Below, one piece after another: positions 34,482 to 43,453 of a stretch of DNA of 64,000 nt (position 1 is its first letter; the number at the start of each line of letters is the position of its first letter). Under the pieces are notes generated by a model that worked only from the letters and a program-made list of their open reading frames with translations, had not been told where the DNA came from and ran no database searches. The position numbers and the translations under genes are program-made. The stretch comes from Verrucomicrobiota bacterium (GTDB lineage: Bacteria > Verrucomicrobiota > Verrucomicrobiia > Opitutales > Opitutaceae): assembly GCA_019510185.1 (NCBI GenBank), contig JAEKKV010000016.1, forward strand, positions 186,001 through 250,000, read 5' to 3'.

Positions 34482-36728
34482 TTAATTCAGCGGCGAAGGT
34501 GCCGGCGACACGTTGTCGATCTGGGTCGAGGCCTCGCGCAGCAGGATGCGGGCGTTGATCCAATCGAACCAGAGTTCTTGGTGATCATTGCCTGTACCAA
34601 GCGCGGTTGCGAACCGGGCATCGATCAGCTCGCGAACTTGTTTCAACGTGTTCCGGGCTTCGTCCTCTCGGTGCAGGTGATGGCAGGCCATGGCGAAAAT
34701 CAACCGGCTGGAGGCGAATCGGGCCGCGTTGTAATTGGGATAAGCTTCGCAGCGCTGAACCCAGACGATTGCCTGTCCGTCCCGGCCTTGCCGATATTCA
34801 AACAGGGCGATGGCGAACGATCTCCAGGCGAACATATGCGGGTCGCGGGAGTTTTTAGGCCCGGTGCCTTCCAGCGTGGCGGTCGCGACGGCCGCGAGCG
34901 GCGCCAGCTTGCGGAGGGTTTTGGCATCGGACGGTATCAAAAGACTGGCCTTGATGGTGTGTTCCGCGACGACGGGATTGGCGCTCAGGGCAAAGCGAGC
35001 GATGGCCATTTGACGGAACTGTTCGTAGGAATCCCGATCACCGGCCTCGCAGAGCGCCGCTCCCGCCATGAGGAGTTGGCGCGAAACCTCGTCGGTGTCG
35101 GCGGAGTCCACTTGGGTGATAGCGCTGGCCATTTCGGTAAAGCGTTTCGCCGCCGGTTGCCATCTGCCGGCGAAGGCGTGCCACTCTCCGAGCCTGCGGA
35201 GGACTGCGGCGGCTTCCAGTGAGGGCGGGGTGAGTTCGAGGGGAAGTTCCGCGATCAGTGCGTCGGCGGCGGCAATGTCGCCGTGGCTGAGGAGGACTGC
35301 GGCTTGGGCGAACTTTTCGCGGGCTTCGGCATGCTGCCGCAGGGAAAGTTCTACGGCGCGCGACTGCTCGGCTTCAGCCCGCAGACGAGCTTGTTCCCGG
35401 TGCGCTTCACGCTCCCGGTAATAGAGCCGCGTGGAGACGCCAAAGCCTGCCACGAGAGTGGCAACCAAGACGGTGCCGGCGATAAAGAGCTGACGGTTGC
35501 GGCGAACCAGTTTTCGGAGGTGATAAAAACGTGAGGGCGGATGGGCGGCGACCGGTTCGTGGTCCTGATGCCGACGGATATCGCGAGCCAAGCCGTTGGC
35601 GGTCTCGTAACGGCACTGTCGGTCTTTTTCCAAAGCGCGCAGGACGATCCAATCGAGATCGCCGTGCAGGGCTGAGATCAATGCCCAGGGGCTGACGCCG
35701 CGTTGCGCGGCGAGGCGAGCGAGATCCGCCGGGTCGAGTGAGGCAACGTAAGCCGAAGGCGGAGTGGCCGCCGGGCGCTCCCGGATGGCACGGGACAGCT
35801 CGTCCGGAGTGGACTGGGCCATTTGCTTGGAAGGAAAGGGCGTGCGGCCGGTCAGCAATTCGTAGAGCAGCACGCCCAAGCCATAGATGTCGCTGCGGGT
35901 GTCCACGTCGCGCCCCTCCGGCTCCGCCTGTTCGGGGCTCATGTAGTCGGGCGTGCCGATAAACCGGACGGAAGCCTCGGCGCCTTCGGGCAGAGCTTCC
36001 TCGACCGATTTGGAAATACCGAAATCGATCACCTTTGGAACCGGAAGCCCGTCATGAAGCGCGATGAGGATGTTCGAGGGTTTGATGTCCCGGTGAATGA
36101 TGCCCTTTTGGTGGGCGTGTTGGACCGCGTTGCAGACCTGAACAAACAAATCGAGTCGCCGGTTCACATCGAGCCGGTGCTGGTTGCAGTAGTCGGTGAT
36201 CTTGGTGCCGCGCACCAGTTCCATGACGAAGTAGGGGCGGCCGGCGGCGGTCGAGCCGGCGTCGAACACGCGGGCGATATTCGGATGATCCATCCACGCC
36301 ATCGCCTGCTGTTCCCTCTGGAAGCGGGCGATGAGGTTTGGGGTGCCGATGCCCATCCGGATGATCTTGAGGGCAACCTGCCGCTGCACGGGTTCCTGTT
36401 GTTCGGCCAGGTAAACCACTCCGCAGCCGCCTTCGCCGAGGCGTTGCACGAGCTTGTAACGGCCGATGTGCACGTTGGTCTCCGCCAGCACTCCGCCATC
36501 GTCCCTCGGGGCCGGCCCGCCCGATAGCGTGGATTCGGACTGGTGTTGCGGGCGCAGGGTGAGGAACGCCTCGGCGGATTCTTGCGAGGCGAGCAATTTT
36601 TCCAGGCGGACTCGCAGCGGGGTGTCCTCGCCACAGGAGCTATTCAGAAAGGCCTGGCGCTCGTCCGGATTTGTCAGATCCAGGGCGGCTTCAAACAACG
36701 CCTTTTCGTGCAGTTTTGCGGGGCTCAT
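34482..36728 (-). CDS. Serine/threonine protein kinase with one membrane helix
   Basis: About 748 residues from the ATG at 36728, which overlaps the stop of the ECF sigma gene. The kinase domain covers about 90-390: glycine loop RLGEGGCGVVYLAE (about 97-109), VALK lysine 121, catalytic HRDIKPSNIL (Asp 214), DFGISK (Asp 235) and GTPDYMSPEQA. A transmembrane helix lies at about 413-434 (FIAGTVLVATLVAGFGVS). The extracytoplasmic part is alpha-helical and TPR-like, with no WD40 or PASTA. Kinases of this layout are common in Planctomycetes and Verrucomicrobia next to a dedicated sigma factor. Confidence 0.92.
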   Translation of the reverse strand: MSPAKLHEKALFEAALDLTNPDERQAFLNSSCGEDTPLRVRLEKLLASQESAEAFLTLRPQHQSESTLSGGPAPRDDGGVLAETNVHIGRYKLVQRLGEGGCGVVYLAEQQEPVQRQVALKIIRMGIGTPNLIARFQREQQAMAWMDHPNIARVFDAGSTAAGRPYFVMELVRGTKITDYCNQHRLDVNRRLDLFVQVCNAVQHAHQKGIIHRDIKPSNILIALHDGLPVPKVIDFGISKSVEEALPEGAEASVRFIGTPDYMSPEQAEPEGRDVDTRSDIYGLGVLLYELLTGRTPFPSKQMAQSTPDELSRAIRERPAATPPSAYVASLDPADLARLAAQRGVSPWALISALHGDLDWIVLRALEKDRQCRYETANGLARDIRRHQDHEPVAAHPPSRFYHLRKLVRRNRQLFIAGTVLVATLVAGFGVSTRLYYREREAHREQARLRAEAEQSRAVELSLRQHAEAREKFAQAAVLLSHGDIAAADALIAELPLELTPPSLEAAAVLRRLGEWHAFAGRWQPAAKRFTEMASAITQVDSADTDEVSRQLLMAGAALCEAGDRDSYEQFRQMAIARFALSANPVVAEHTIKASLLIPSDAKTLRKLAPLAAVATATLEGTGPKNSRDPHMFAWRSFAIALFEYRQGRDGQAIVWVQRCEAYPNYNAARFASSRLIFAMACHHLHREDEARNTLKQVRELIDARFATALGTGNDHQELWFDWINARILLREASTQIDNVSPAPSPLN

Positions 36729-37303
36729 GCACTCGGTGGGTTCCCGCTGCTCTCCTCTTGGATGAGTTGATACAGGCAGCCTTTGGCGTAGGCCCACTGT
36801 CGCGCCAGCGTGCGTTCGCTCAGGCCCAGCATATGGGCGACCTCCTGGTTGGTGAATCCGCCGAAAAATTTCAGGATGACGAGTTGCGCGCTATCGGGGT
36901 CTTCCTCTTCGAGTCGCGCCAGCGCATGGTTCACCAAGAGAATGCGGTCGTCGGGGGCCGCGACGGCGAGGTCCATCTCCTCGATGTTCAGCCGTTCCGG
37001 GTGGGAGCCGCGCTTGAGGCTGGCCTTTTGGCGGGACAGATCGACGAGGATGTGGCGCATGGCCTGGGCGGCGGCGCGGAAGAAATGCTCCCGGTTGTTC
37101 CAAGTGCGGTCCCCTTGGTTTATCAATCGGAGCCAGGCCTCATGAACCAACGCGGTGGCTTGCAGCGTCTGACTGGTGGAGTTGTGCCCCAGACGCGCCG
37201 CCGCGAGATGCCGTAATTCGTCATAAACCAGCGGCAGCAACTCTTCGGCGGCTTGGTTTTCACCGCGCTCTACGGCTTCGAGCAGGAGGGTTATTTCACT
37301 CAT
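36725..37303 (-). CDS. ECF sigma factor of the TIGR02999 type
   Basis: From the ATG at 37303 (MSEITLLLEAV) the protein has 192 residues. It follows the family pattern closely: ELLPLVYDELRHLAAARLG, LQATALVHEAWLRLINQ, REHFFRAAAQAMRHILVDLSRQKASLKRG, and region 4 SAQLVILKFFGGFTNQEVAHMLGLSERTLARQWAYAKG. It is coupled by ATGA to the kinase gene, a pairing known as an ECF-kinase regulatory module. A sigma-70-like promoter lies about 35 bp upstream. Confidence 0.92.
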   Translation of the reverse strand: MSEITLLLEAVERGENQAAEELLPLVYDELRHLAAARLGHNSTSQTLQATALVHEAWLRLINQGDRTWNNREHFFRAAAQAMRHILVDLSRQKASLKRGSHPERLNIEEMDLAVAAPDDRILLVNHALARLEEEDPDSAQLVILKFFGGFTNQEVAHMLGLSERTLARQWAYAKGCLYQLIQEESSGNPPSA

Positions 37304-37336
37304 TGGGGCGGTCGACGGGCGACGAACTGGGGACAG

Positions 37337-37365
37337 TTTATACCCTGCTCGCCGCAAACGGTCAG
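37337..37365 (-). promoter_or_regulatory. Sigma-70-like promoter for the ECF-kinase operon
   Basis: On the minus strand: CTGACC (-35, 4 of 6 matches), a 17-bp spacer, then TATAAA (-10). Transcription would begin near 37330, leaving a leader of about 27 nt before the sigma start at 37303. Confidence 0.5.
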
Positions 37366-37437
37366 GCCGAGGATTTTTTTAACTTTCCTGTCCGCTCATC
37401 TCGGTGTTCAGCGCGGTTCGCGCAGACCCCTCCCTAT

Positions 37438-37459
37438 GCCTTGGGGCATGCCCCAAGGC
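37438..37459. terminator. Perfect 22-bp palindrome, possible terminator
   Basis: GCCTTGGGGC-AT-GCCCCAAGGC, 49-70 bp beyond the stop of the minus-strand gene at 37508. There is no T-run on either side, so rho-independent termination is only possible. It may instead be a protein site. Confidence 0.4.
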
Positions 37460-37507
37460 GTCTTCATTTCCGTTATGACCGCAGCGTAGCCGCCGCCAAG
37501 AGCGAGG

Positions 37508-38164
37508 TTAGGGGCGGGCCGGGGTCAACGCTTGGTAGCGGCGGAGGCCTTCGATCTCGGCCTGCGCGCGGGTGCGCAGGTCTCCCGGCGGAAAGGCGGC
37601 GACCCATGTGGCGGCTGCGGCGGCGTCGCGCCGGGCCCATTGGTGGAGCACGGAAATGGCGGCTTCGTTTTGCCTCGGTCCGGGAGTGATTTCCTTGGAG
37701 ACGATTTGGGCGGCGGCGGCGGGATCGGATTGCGAGCGGACATAGGCAACGCGCGCCATCAGCTGGTCGCGCCAGTCGGAGGGCTCCTGCTTGCCCAGCC
37801 ACTCGTGCGCGGCTTTAAAATCGTGGGAGGCCCATTGTCCGGTCAGGTTTTCGAGCAGGCCGGGTTGGGTTTCCAGCAGATGGTGGTCGAGGGCGAACTC
37901 CAGGGCCTCGATGGGGTCGCGCTCGGCCAGGGCAAGGCAGCGGCGTTCGGCCAGCAGGTTTTGATCGGCGCTGGCGGGCGTCGTTGCGGGCGGGGTGTTG
38001 GGATGAAGCGGTTGGTTGGACGAAGTGAGGGGGGCGTGGCGGGCGGGCGTGGTGTCGGCAGGCGGGACCGCAGGACGTGGCGCGAGCAACTGCCGCACGG
38101 CGAGCATGCTGGCCGCGAGCGCGATGGCGCAAAGCAGAGCGGTGAGTTGTCGAGTGGACACCAT
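37508..38164 (-). CDS. Membrane-anchored protein with short alpha-helical repeats
   Basis: From the ATG at 38164 the protein has 218 residues. An N-terminal hydrophobic helix (LTALLCAIALAASMLAV) suggests a membrane anchor or signal. After a Pro/Thr-rich linker come repeated units of the form WA..D..AA..W: WASHDFKAAHEWLGKQ and WARRDAAAAATWVAAFP. They resemble the short helical repeats frequent in Verrucomicrobia. No catalytic motif is visible and the function is unknown. Confidence 0.75.
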   Translation of the reverse strand: MVSTRQLTALLCAIALAASMLAVRQLLAPRPAVPPADTTPARHAPLTSSNQPLHPNTPPATTPASADQNLLAERRCLALAERDPIEALEFALDHHLLETQPGLLENLTGQWASHDFKAAHEWLGKQEPSDWRDQLMARVAYVRSQSDPAAAAQIVSKEITPGPRQNEAAISVLHQWARRDAAAAATWVAAFPPGDLRTRAQAEIEGLRRYQALTPARP

Positions 38165-38183
38165 GGGGCGGGGTGAAGACAAA

Positions 38184-38219
38184 AATTCCGCGGCGCCCAT
38201 TTCCAGGCGCCGCGGAATT
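38184..38219 (-). terminator. Rho-independent terminator of the glycoside hydrolase operon
   Basis: A 14-bp perfect stem AATTCCGCGGCGCC / GGCGCCGCGGAATT with an 8-nt loop. Read on the minus strand it is followed by a run of Ts. It lies about 70 bp past the GH127 stop. Confidence 0.85.
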
Positions 38220-38238
38220 GGATATTCAGATTATGCGG

Positions 38239-38291
38239 TCAGGGCGCAATGGAGATCCGCCACTGTTGGTTGGTGCCAGCGGCCCTTCGGG
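38239..38291 (-). pseudogene. Possible remnant of a ricin-type lectin C-terminus
   Basis: Just after the GH127 stop, another frame reads AAGTNQQWRISIAP and stops at 38239. NQQW is the QxW signature of ricin-B lectin domains, which often close secreted glycosidases. Only about a dozen residues remain, so this may be the tail of a lost carbohydrate-binding domain or gene. Confidence 0.3.
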
Positions 38292-40694
38292 TTACGGGTG
38301 AGGCGGCTCGAGGCGGAGTGCGAGGAGTCCGCCGACACGGCCTTTGTCCGTGCCTTGGAAGCGCACCGTGAGATTTTGTTGCCCGGTGAGCGACTCGGGT
38401 GGAAGGGGGTAAGCGACCTCGATCGCTTTGCCCGGCTGGCGGCCTTCGAGGGTTTGCGTGGCGACGACCACGCCGTTGACCACGATGTCGAAGGTGCGGT
38501 CGCGGTCGCTTCCCCAGTAGGTGCAGATCAGGGTGGGCTTTGGCGTGGTCGGGAGTGCGAGCACGTAGGAAAAGGCGCCATTCGGGGCGGCATCGCGCCA
38601 CGTGTAGGTGGAAACGCTTCCGGTTTCGCTCTGCTCCGCCGACAAGTCATGGGCGCGTTCCGAGGCCGCGTCGCCGATGATGACGTGGTCGAGCACGGAG
38701 GTGTTTTCTTTGGCCGTGGCGCTGGCCGGAGGCGAGGCCGGTGATGTCGGCGAGGTCTGGGCGGCGGTGTCCGCGAGTTCCCAATACACCGAGTAACGCT
38801 CGTGATGCACGGCGTAGAGGGGCTGGAACACGAGGCCGGAGACGGGGCCGGCGTCGTGCGCCTTGAACGTCAGCGTGGCGGCGTCGGCGAGGGTCAACCA
38901 ATCGGCGGGATGGGCGGACGGGTTGACGATGGCGGGCACTGGCGCGGGCGGGAGTTTGAGGTAGGCGTCTTTATCGGCGAAATCCCGGGGCATGCCGTCG
39001 TTGCCCAAGCGGCCGGCGAGGAGCACGGGGCCATAGAAAACGGAAAACATAGAGGGGACGTCCTTGGCGCGTTCGAGGTGGAGCGCGGAGGGAAGTGTGA
39101 GGGTGACGACGTCGCCGGTCTGCCAGACGCGTTTCACGGCAAGATAGCTGGACGGCGTGGCGGTCGCGGGTTGCGGGCGACCGTTGAGGGACAGCGCGAC
39201 GGGGCCGGACAACCAGTCGGGAACGCGCAGGTGCAGCGTGGCCTCGGCGGAACGGGCGGCGCGGACGATGGTCAGGCGAACCGTGTCGGTGAGAGGCGGA
39301 AAACCTTCCTGTTTGATCGCGAGCCCCTGGGTGTTCCAGTCGAGCGCGGACGGGATGTAGAGATTTACCCAGAGGTGACCGGGGTGTTGGAAGTAGATGC
39401 CTTCGTTGTAGCGGGCGGTGTTTTCGATGCCCGAGCCGACGCAACAGTAGGTGCCGTCGAGATAGGTGCGAAAATCGCCGTGCAGGGGCGTGAAATACGT
39501 CATCGCGCCGGTGTCGGGGGCGATGGTGGCGAGGAGGTGGTTATAGAGGGCGCGTTCGAAGTAGTCGGCGTAATCGGCACGGTCCGGCGTGCGTTCGATG
39601 AGGCGCGCGGTGAGCTTCAGCATGTTCTGCGTGTTGCAGCTCTCGGCGGAGGTGGGAGGCAGGCGTTTGCCATCGTCGATGGAGGGTCCGGCCTCGACGT
39701 CCGGGCCGTCGAACCACTCGTGGTAGGAGTTGCCGCCGATGGCGAAGGAGTGGTGGCGGGTGATGATCGCCCACGCGTTTTCCGCAGCGCGGGCGTCGGT
39801 CGCGTCGCCGGTGAGGTTGGCATAGCGGGCGATGCCGGCCAACTGGGCGACATGGGTGTTGGCGTGGAGGGTTTTTAAGCGGTCCTCGTTGGCGGCGAGC
39901 GGATCGATCAGCCAGGGGCGGTTAAAGAGAGCGGCGAGTGCGAGCTGCTTTTTGTCGCCGGTGACCGAATACAGCTCGGAGAGCACGTCGGCCATGCCGC
40001 CGAATTCGGTCTGCGGGTTGCGGCTGCGATCGGTTCGGAACATGCGCTCGATCTGGTCGGGCGGGAGGGTGAGGAGGCGTTTCTGGAGATAGGCCGACAG
40101 CTTCAGGGCCACGTCGAGCGCCTGCTGGTTGCCCAGGTAGTGATGGGCGTCCACGAGACCGGCCATGATCTTGTGGATCGTGTAGTAGGGCACGACCACG
40201 CCGCCGGAGTCTTTGGAGGAGCCTTGCTGCCAGTCGAGGGCGACGGACGGGAAGGCGGCGAGATAGCCGTCTTGGTTCAACGCCTGCTGGCACTTGGCGA
40301 GCTCGGTGACGATGTAGGTGGCTTTCTTGCGAAAGGATTCGTCGCCGGTGGCGGCGGCCATGCGGGAGGCGGCGGAGAGGTAGTGGCCGGCCATGTGGCC
40401 CTTGATGAAGCCGCTATCCCAGCCTCCGTAGCCGGCGGTGACGCCGGCGGGTTGGGGCAGGCCGGCCAGCTTGCGGTAGGGAAAGAGCAGGCGGTCGGGA
40501 TCGAGTTGGCCGACGTAGCCGGTGCGGTGCAATTCCTGCCGGTCGTAGAAGGGGCTGCCGGGGAGCAGTCGCACGTGGGATGCGTCCACCATCTCGACGG
40601 AGCCGGCGGGCGGTTCGGCCTGGGCGGAGGCGGCGAGCGCGAGGAGGAGTGCGATCCTAGAGAGCAAGGACCGAGAGACGCAGGGGGATGCCAT
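38292..40694 (-). CDS. GH127-family (DUF1680) beta-L-arabinofuranosidase-like enzyme
   Basis: 800 residues with a signal peptide (IALLLALAASAQA). The GH127 core is visible as DPDRLLFPYRKLAGLP, YGGWDSGFIKGHMAGHYLSA, VPYYTIHKIMAGLVDAHHYLGN and SAESCNTQNMLKLTARL. The CCVGSG motif (YLDGTYCCVGSGIENTARY) holds zinc-binding and catalytic cysteines in known members. Characterised GH127 enzymes release beta-L-arabinofuranose from plant glycoproteins or rhamnogalacturonan. A beta-sandwich and an extra C-terminal domain (about 665-800) follow. It is the last gene of the operon, 12 bp after GH31. Confidence 0.88.
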   Translation of the reverse strand: MASPCVSRSLLSRIALLLALAASAQAEPPAGSVEMVDASHVRLLPGSPFYDRQELHRTGYVGQLDPDRLLFPYRKLAGLPQPAGVTAGYGGWDSGFIKGHMAGHYLSAASRMAAATGDESFRKKATYIVTELAKCQQALNQDGYLAAFPSVALDWQQGSSKDSGGVVVPYYTIHKIMAGLVDAHHYLGNQQALDVALKLSAYLQKRLLTLPPDQIERMFRTDRSRNPQTEFGGMADVLSELYSVTGDKKQLALAALFNRPWLIDPLAANEDRLKTLHANTHVAQLAGIARYANLTGDATDARAAENAWAIITRHHSFAIGGNSYHEWFDGPDVEAGPSIDDGKRLPPTSAESCNTQNMLKLTARLIERTPDRADYADYFERALYNHLLATIAPDTGAMTYFTPLHGDFRTYLDGTYCCVGSGIENTARYNEGIYFQHPGHLWVNLYIPSALDWNTQGLAIKQEGFPPLTDTVRLTIVRAARSAEATLHLRVPDWLSGPVALSLNGRPQPATATPSSYLAVKRVWQTGDVVTLTLPSALHLERAKDVPSMFSVFYGPVLLAGRLGNDGMPRDFADKDAYLKLPPAPVPAIVNPSAHPADWLTLADAATLTFKAHDAGPVSGLVFQPLYAVHHERYSVYWELADTAAQTSPTSPASPPASATAKENTSVLDHVIIGDAASERAHDLSAEQSETGSVSTYTWRDAAPNGAFSYVLALPTTPKPTLICTYWGSDRDRTFDIVVNGVVVATQTLEGRQPGKAIEVAYPLPPESLTGQQNLTVRFQGTDKGRVGGLLALRLEPPHP

Positions 40695-40706
40695 AGGGGG
40701 TGGGGC

Positions 40707-43247
40707 TTACCTTGCGGATTGGGTCGCAGTAGGGAGATGGATGTCAAGGGAGCCACCGTCGTAGTGGACGTCCAGGGCGGTTGCCGTTGCGTCGATGCCT
40801 GTGCCGGTGCCGGGGGCAACGAGGACGACGTGAAACGTGCGGGTTTTAAGCATGCCGGGGAACTCGCCTTGTCGCGGGCCGATGACGAGGGTGCGGGTGC
40901 GATCCTTCCACGTGAACGGGATCGTGGCGTGCCGGCCCTTCTCGTAGCCATAGCCGTCGCCTTCGTCTTCGTAGAGGGTGAAGGTGCCGGCAGCGCCGGG
41001 ATAGACGCGTAGCTCGATGGGGGCGTCCGGCTTTTCGTTGGTGTATTGGACGCGAGGTCCTATCGGTACGATGCTGCCGGCCTTCACGAAGAGCGGGATC
41101 TGCGCAAGCGGCCCCTCAGCTTGGATTGTCTGGCCGCCGTCGGATCGTTTGCCGGTCCAGAAATCGAACCATGTCGCGCCTTTGGGCAGATAAACTTCGC
41201 GGGTTTTCGCGACATTGGCGATGGGCGTCGAGTTGGGGCCGAACTGCTGTGGCGTCAGCACCGGCGCGACCATGAAGGCATCGCCGACGAGGAACTGTGT
41301 CTTCAGGTCGTGCGTCTTTTCATCCTGCGGAAACGCGAATGCCACGGGACGCAGGAATGACGCGCCGTGCAGGGAAACATCCGCGGCCAGCGAATAAAAG
41401 TAAGGCATCAACTGATAGCGCAGGTTAATCGAACCCAGGATCGCGTCGTAAAACGGCGTGCCTGGTTTGCCGAAGCGCCACGGCTCGCGCGGCGTGTCGG
41501 TACCGTGACTGCGGAACATCGGCAGGAAGGCGCTGACCTGGAGCCAGCGTGTGTAAAGCTCGCGATAGCCGGAGTCTTCGACGCCTTTGTCAAAATCGCC
41601 GTTCCAAAACCACTGCTTCCCGTGTTTCACAAAGAATGCGCCGGTATCGAAGGTGACGTAGGGATTGCCCGACGCGCTGAAGCTCTGCAACGCGACCACC
41701 TGCTGGGCCAGCGTGCTCCATTTCGCCGGAATGTCGCCCGTCCAGAGCACCGAGCCGGTGCGCTGGCTGCCGGCGTAGCCGGAGCGGGTGAGGTTCAGCA
41801 CGCGCCGGTCGGGCGACGACTTGCGCGAGTTTTCGTAGATGCCGGTTGAATCTTCGAACGCGTAAGCGTTGAGGAATTGCGGGTCGATGATCTTGGCGAG
41901 GGCGGCGATGTTTTTGCTATCCGCATCAGCGGTGCGCGTCGTGCCACTCCAATCGGCCGTCTCCGGCTCGGTCGAATCGCACCACCACGCATCGATGCCG
42001 TGCCGGCCTAGAATCTGCCAGATGGAGTTCCAATAAACCTCGCGGGCCTTGGGATTGAACGCGTCGAAAAAGGTCGTGCCGGCCAGCGTGTAGCCGCCCG
42101 CGGCCAGTGCCGTGCCGGCCGTGGATTTCGGGCTCGGATTCGGCCAGATCGAAATCATCACGTGGGCGTTCTGGTCGTGAATCGCTTTCGTCATCGCGGC
42201 GATGTCGGGATAGAATTTCGGATCAGGGTCGCCGCCCCACTGGCCGCCGATCCAGTAGTTCCAGTCCTGCACGATGCCATCGAGCGGGATCTGGCGTTGG
42301 CGAAACTCCTTCACCGTGTTGATCAGCTCGTCCTGCGATTTGTAGCGCTCCTTGGATTGCACATAGCCGAAGGACCAACGGGGCAGCATCGTCGCGGCAC
42401 CGGTCAGCTGGCGGTAGCCCGCGATCGCGCCGTTCATGCCCGGACCGGCGATGAAATAGTAGTCGAGGTCCTCGATCACATCGAAGTCCATGGAACCGCC
42501 CTGCGGCCCATCCTTGAAGGTCATCGCGGAATACGCATCGAAGAGCAGGCCGTAACCGCGCGTGGAGACCAGCGACGGAATCACAATGCGCAGGTTGTGC
42601 TGGTAGAGCCGCTTCGTCTTGCCGCGCAGGTTCAGGTCGGACGTTTCATCGAAGCCGAGCCCGTAGAGCGCCTCGCCGTCGGCAAAGTGGAAATGGACCC
42701 CGCCTTTCCAGGCATCGCGGTCCTTTTGCTGAATGTAGCGGTCGGCGACTTCGCGCTCTCCGTCCACCGTTTGCACCTTCCGCACCGAGGCGGGATCGGC
42801 GACGGATTTGATGACCTCGGTTCGTTCAAACGAATGCGGCTGTGCAGAATCCTCGGAAAGGAGCAGCTGGCCATTTGAATCGAGGTAGGACACCGCGCCG
42901 CTCGCCCGGTCCACGCGAACGGTGAGCTTTGAAGAACTCAACTCGACAAACGCGGACCCGGTGGCGTCCTTGACGGAAATCCGGCCGGGCTTCTCGTTAA
43001 CGGGAACGCGCATGAGGCTGGGCGTCCGGGAAAAATCCGCGTTCAGCGTGGCACGAATTCGCGCGATGCTGTCCGTGACAAATTCGACCTGCAGCTCGCC
43101 ACCGCTCAGTTTGAACCGGGCACCCGTGGGTAACGGCTTTACCGCTTCAACCGAAGCGTGAAGCCCTGACGCGAATGCCAACACCAGGAGAGTGCCAAGG
43201 ACGCGGGTTTTGACGGCGGTCAGGGTTAGCTTGGCCGATTTGTGCAT
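40707..43247 (-). CDS. GH31-family alpha-glycosidase
   Basis: 846 residues with a signal peptide (LGTLLVLAFASGLHA). The catalytic nucleophile is in GIDAWWCDSTEPE (Asp 424). The acid/base aspartate is in FRSHGTDTPREPW. Other GH31 landmarks are WSFGYVQSKERY and PLDGIVQDWNYW. Members are alpha-glucosidases, alpha-xylosidases or alpha-galactosidases. The VQSKERY region resembles the alpha-xylosidase branch, but specificity is not proven. It probably acts in the periplasm with its GH neighbours. Confidence 0.9.
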   Translation of the reverse strand: MHKSAKLTLTAVKTRVLGTLLVLAFASGLHASVEAVKPLPTGARFKLSGGELQVEFVTDSIARIRATLNADFSRTPSLMRVPVNEKPGRISVKDATGSAFVELSSSKLTVRVDRASGAVSYLDSNGQLLLSEDSAQPHSFERTEVIKSVADPASVRKVQTVDGEREVADRYIQQKDRDAWKGGVHFHFADGEALYGLGFDETSDLNLRGKTKRLYQHNLRIVIPSLVSTRGYGLLFDAYSAMTFKDGPQGGSMDFDVIEDLDYYFIAGPGMNGAIAGYRQLTGAATMLPRWSFGYVQSKERYKSQDELINTVKEFRQRQIPLDGIVQDWNYWIGGQWGGDPDPKFYPDIAAMTKAIHDQNAHVMISIWPNPSPKSTAGTALAAGGYTLAGTTFFDAFNPKAREVYWNSIWQILGRHGIDAWWCDSTEPETADWSGTTRTADADSKNIAALAKIIDPQFLNAYAFEDSTGIYENSRKSSPDRRVLNLTRSGYAGSQRTGSVLWTGDIPAKWSTLAQQVVALQSFSASGNPYVTFDTGAFFVKHGKQWFWNGDFDKGVEDSGYRELYTRWLQVSAFLPMFRSHGTDTPREPWRFGKPGTPFYDAILGSINLRYQLMPYFYSLAADVSLHGASFLRPVAFAFPQDEKTHDLKTQFLVGDAFMVAPVLTPQQFGPNSTPIANVAKTREVYLPKGATWFDFWTGKRSDGGQTIQAEGPLAQIPLFVKAGSIVPIGPRVQYTNEKPDAPIELRVYPGAAGTFTLYEDEGDGYGYEKGRHATIPFTWKDRTRTLVIGPRQGEFPGMLKTRTFHVVLVAPGTGTGIDATATALDVHYDGGSLDIHLPTATQSAR

Positions 43248-43291
43248 AAGGAAAATATGGCTGAATGCGGTGGGTATTTCTCTGACACACT

Positions 43292-43434
43292 TTAACGCAG
43301 GCTGATCTCCAGCGTGCTCGCGCTCGGGGTGGCAGGTTCACCCGAACCTCACTGCCTTCGATCGGTGACTCAAGGCTCTTCCATTGGCCGTGGCACTTGC
43401 CCTCCGCATCAATGGCGGAGTCGCCGAGCGGCGG
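43292..43434 (-). pseudogene. Frameshifted 3' remnant of a coding sequence between GH78 and GH31
   Basis: On the minus strand one frame gives DAEGKCHGQWKSLESPIEG and then EVRVNLPP. Shifting by one base there gives ATPSASTLEISLR and a TAA at 43292-43294. The joined end looks like the closing beta-sandwich of a secreted glycosidase. A stop upstream (43435-43437) and no start show it is dead. The parent family cannot be named. Confidence 0.45.
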
Positions 43435-43453
43435 TCACACTTTGCCAAACCGG

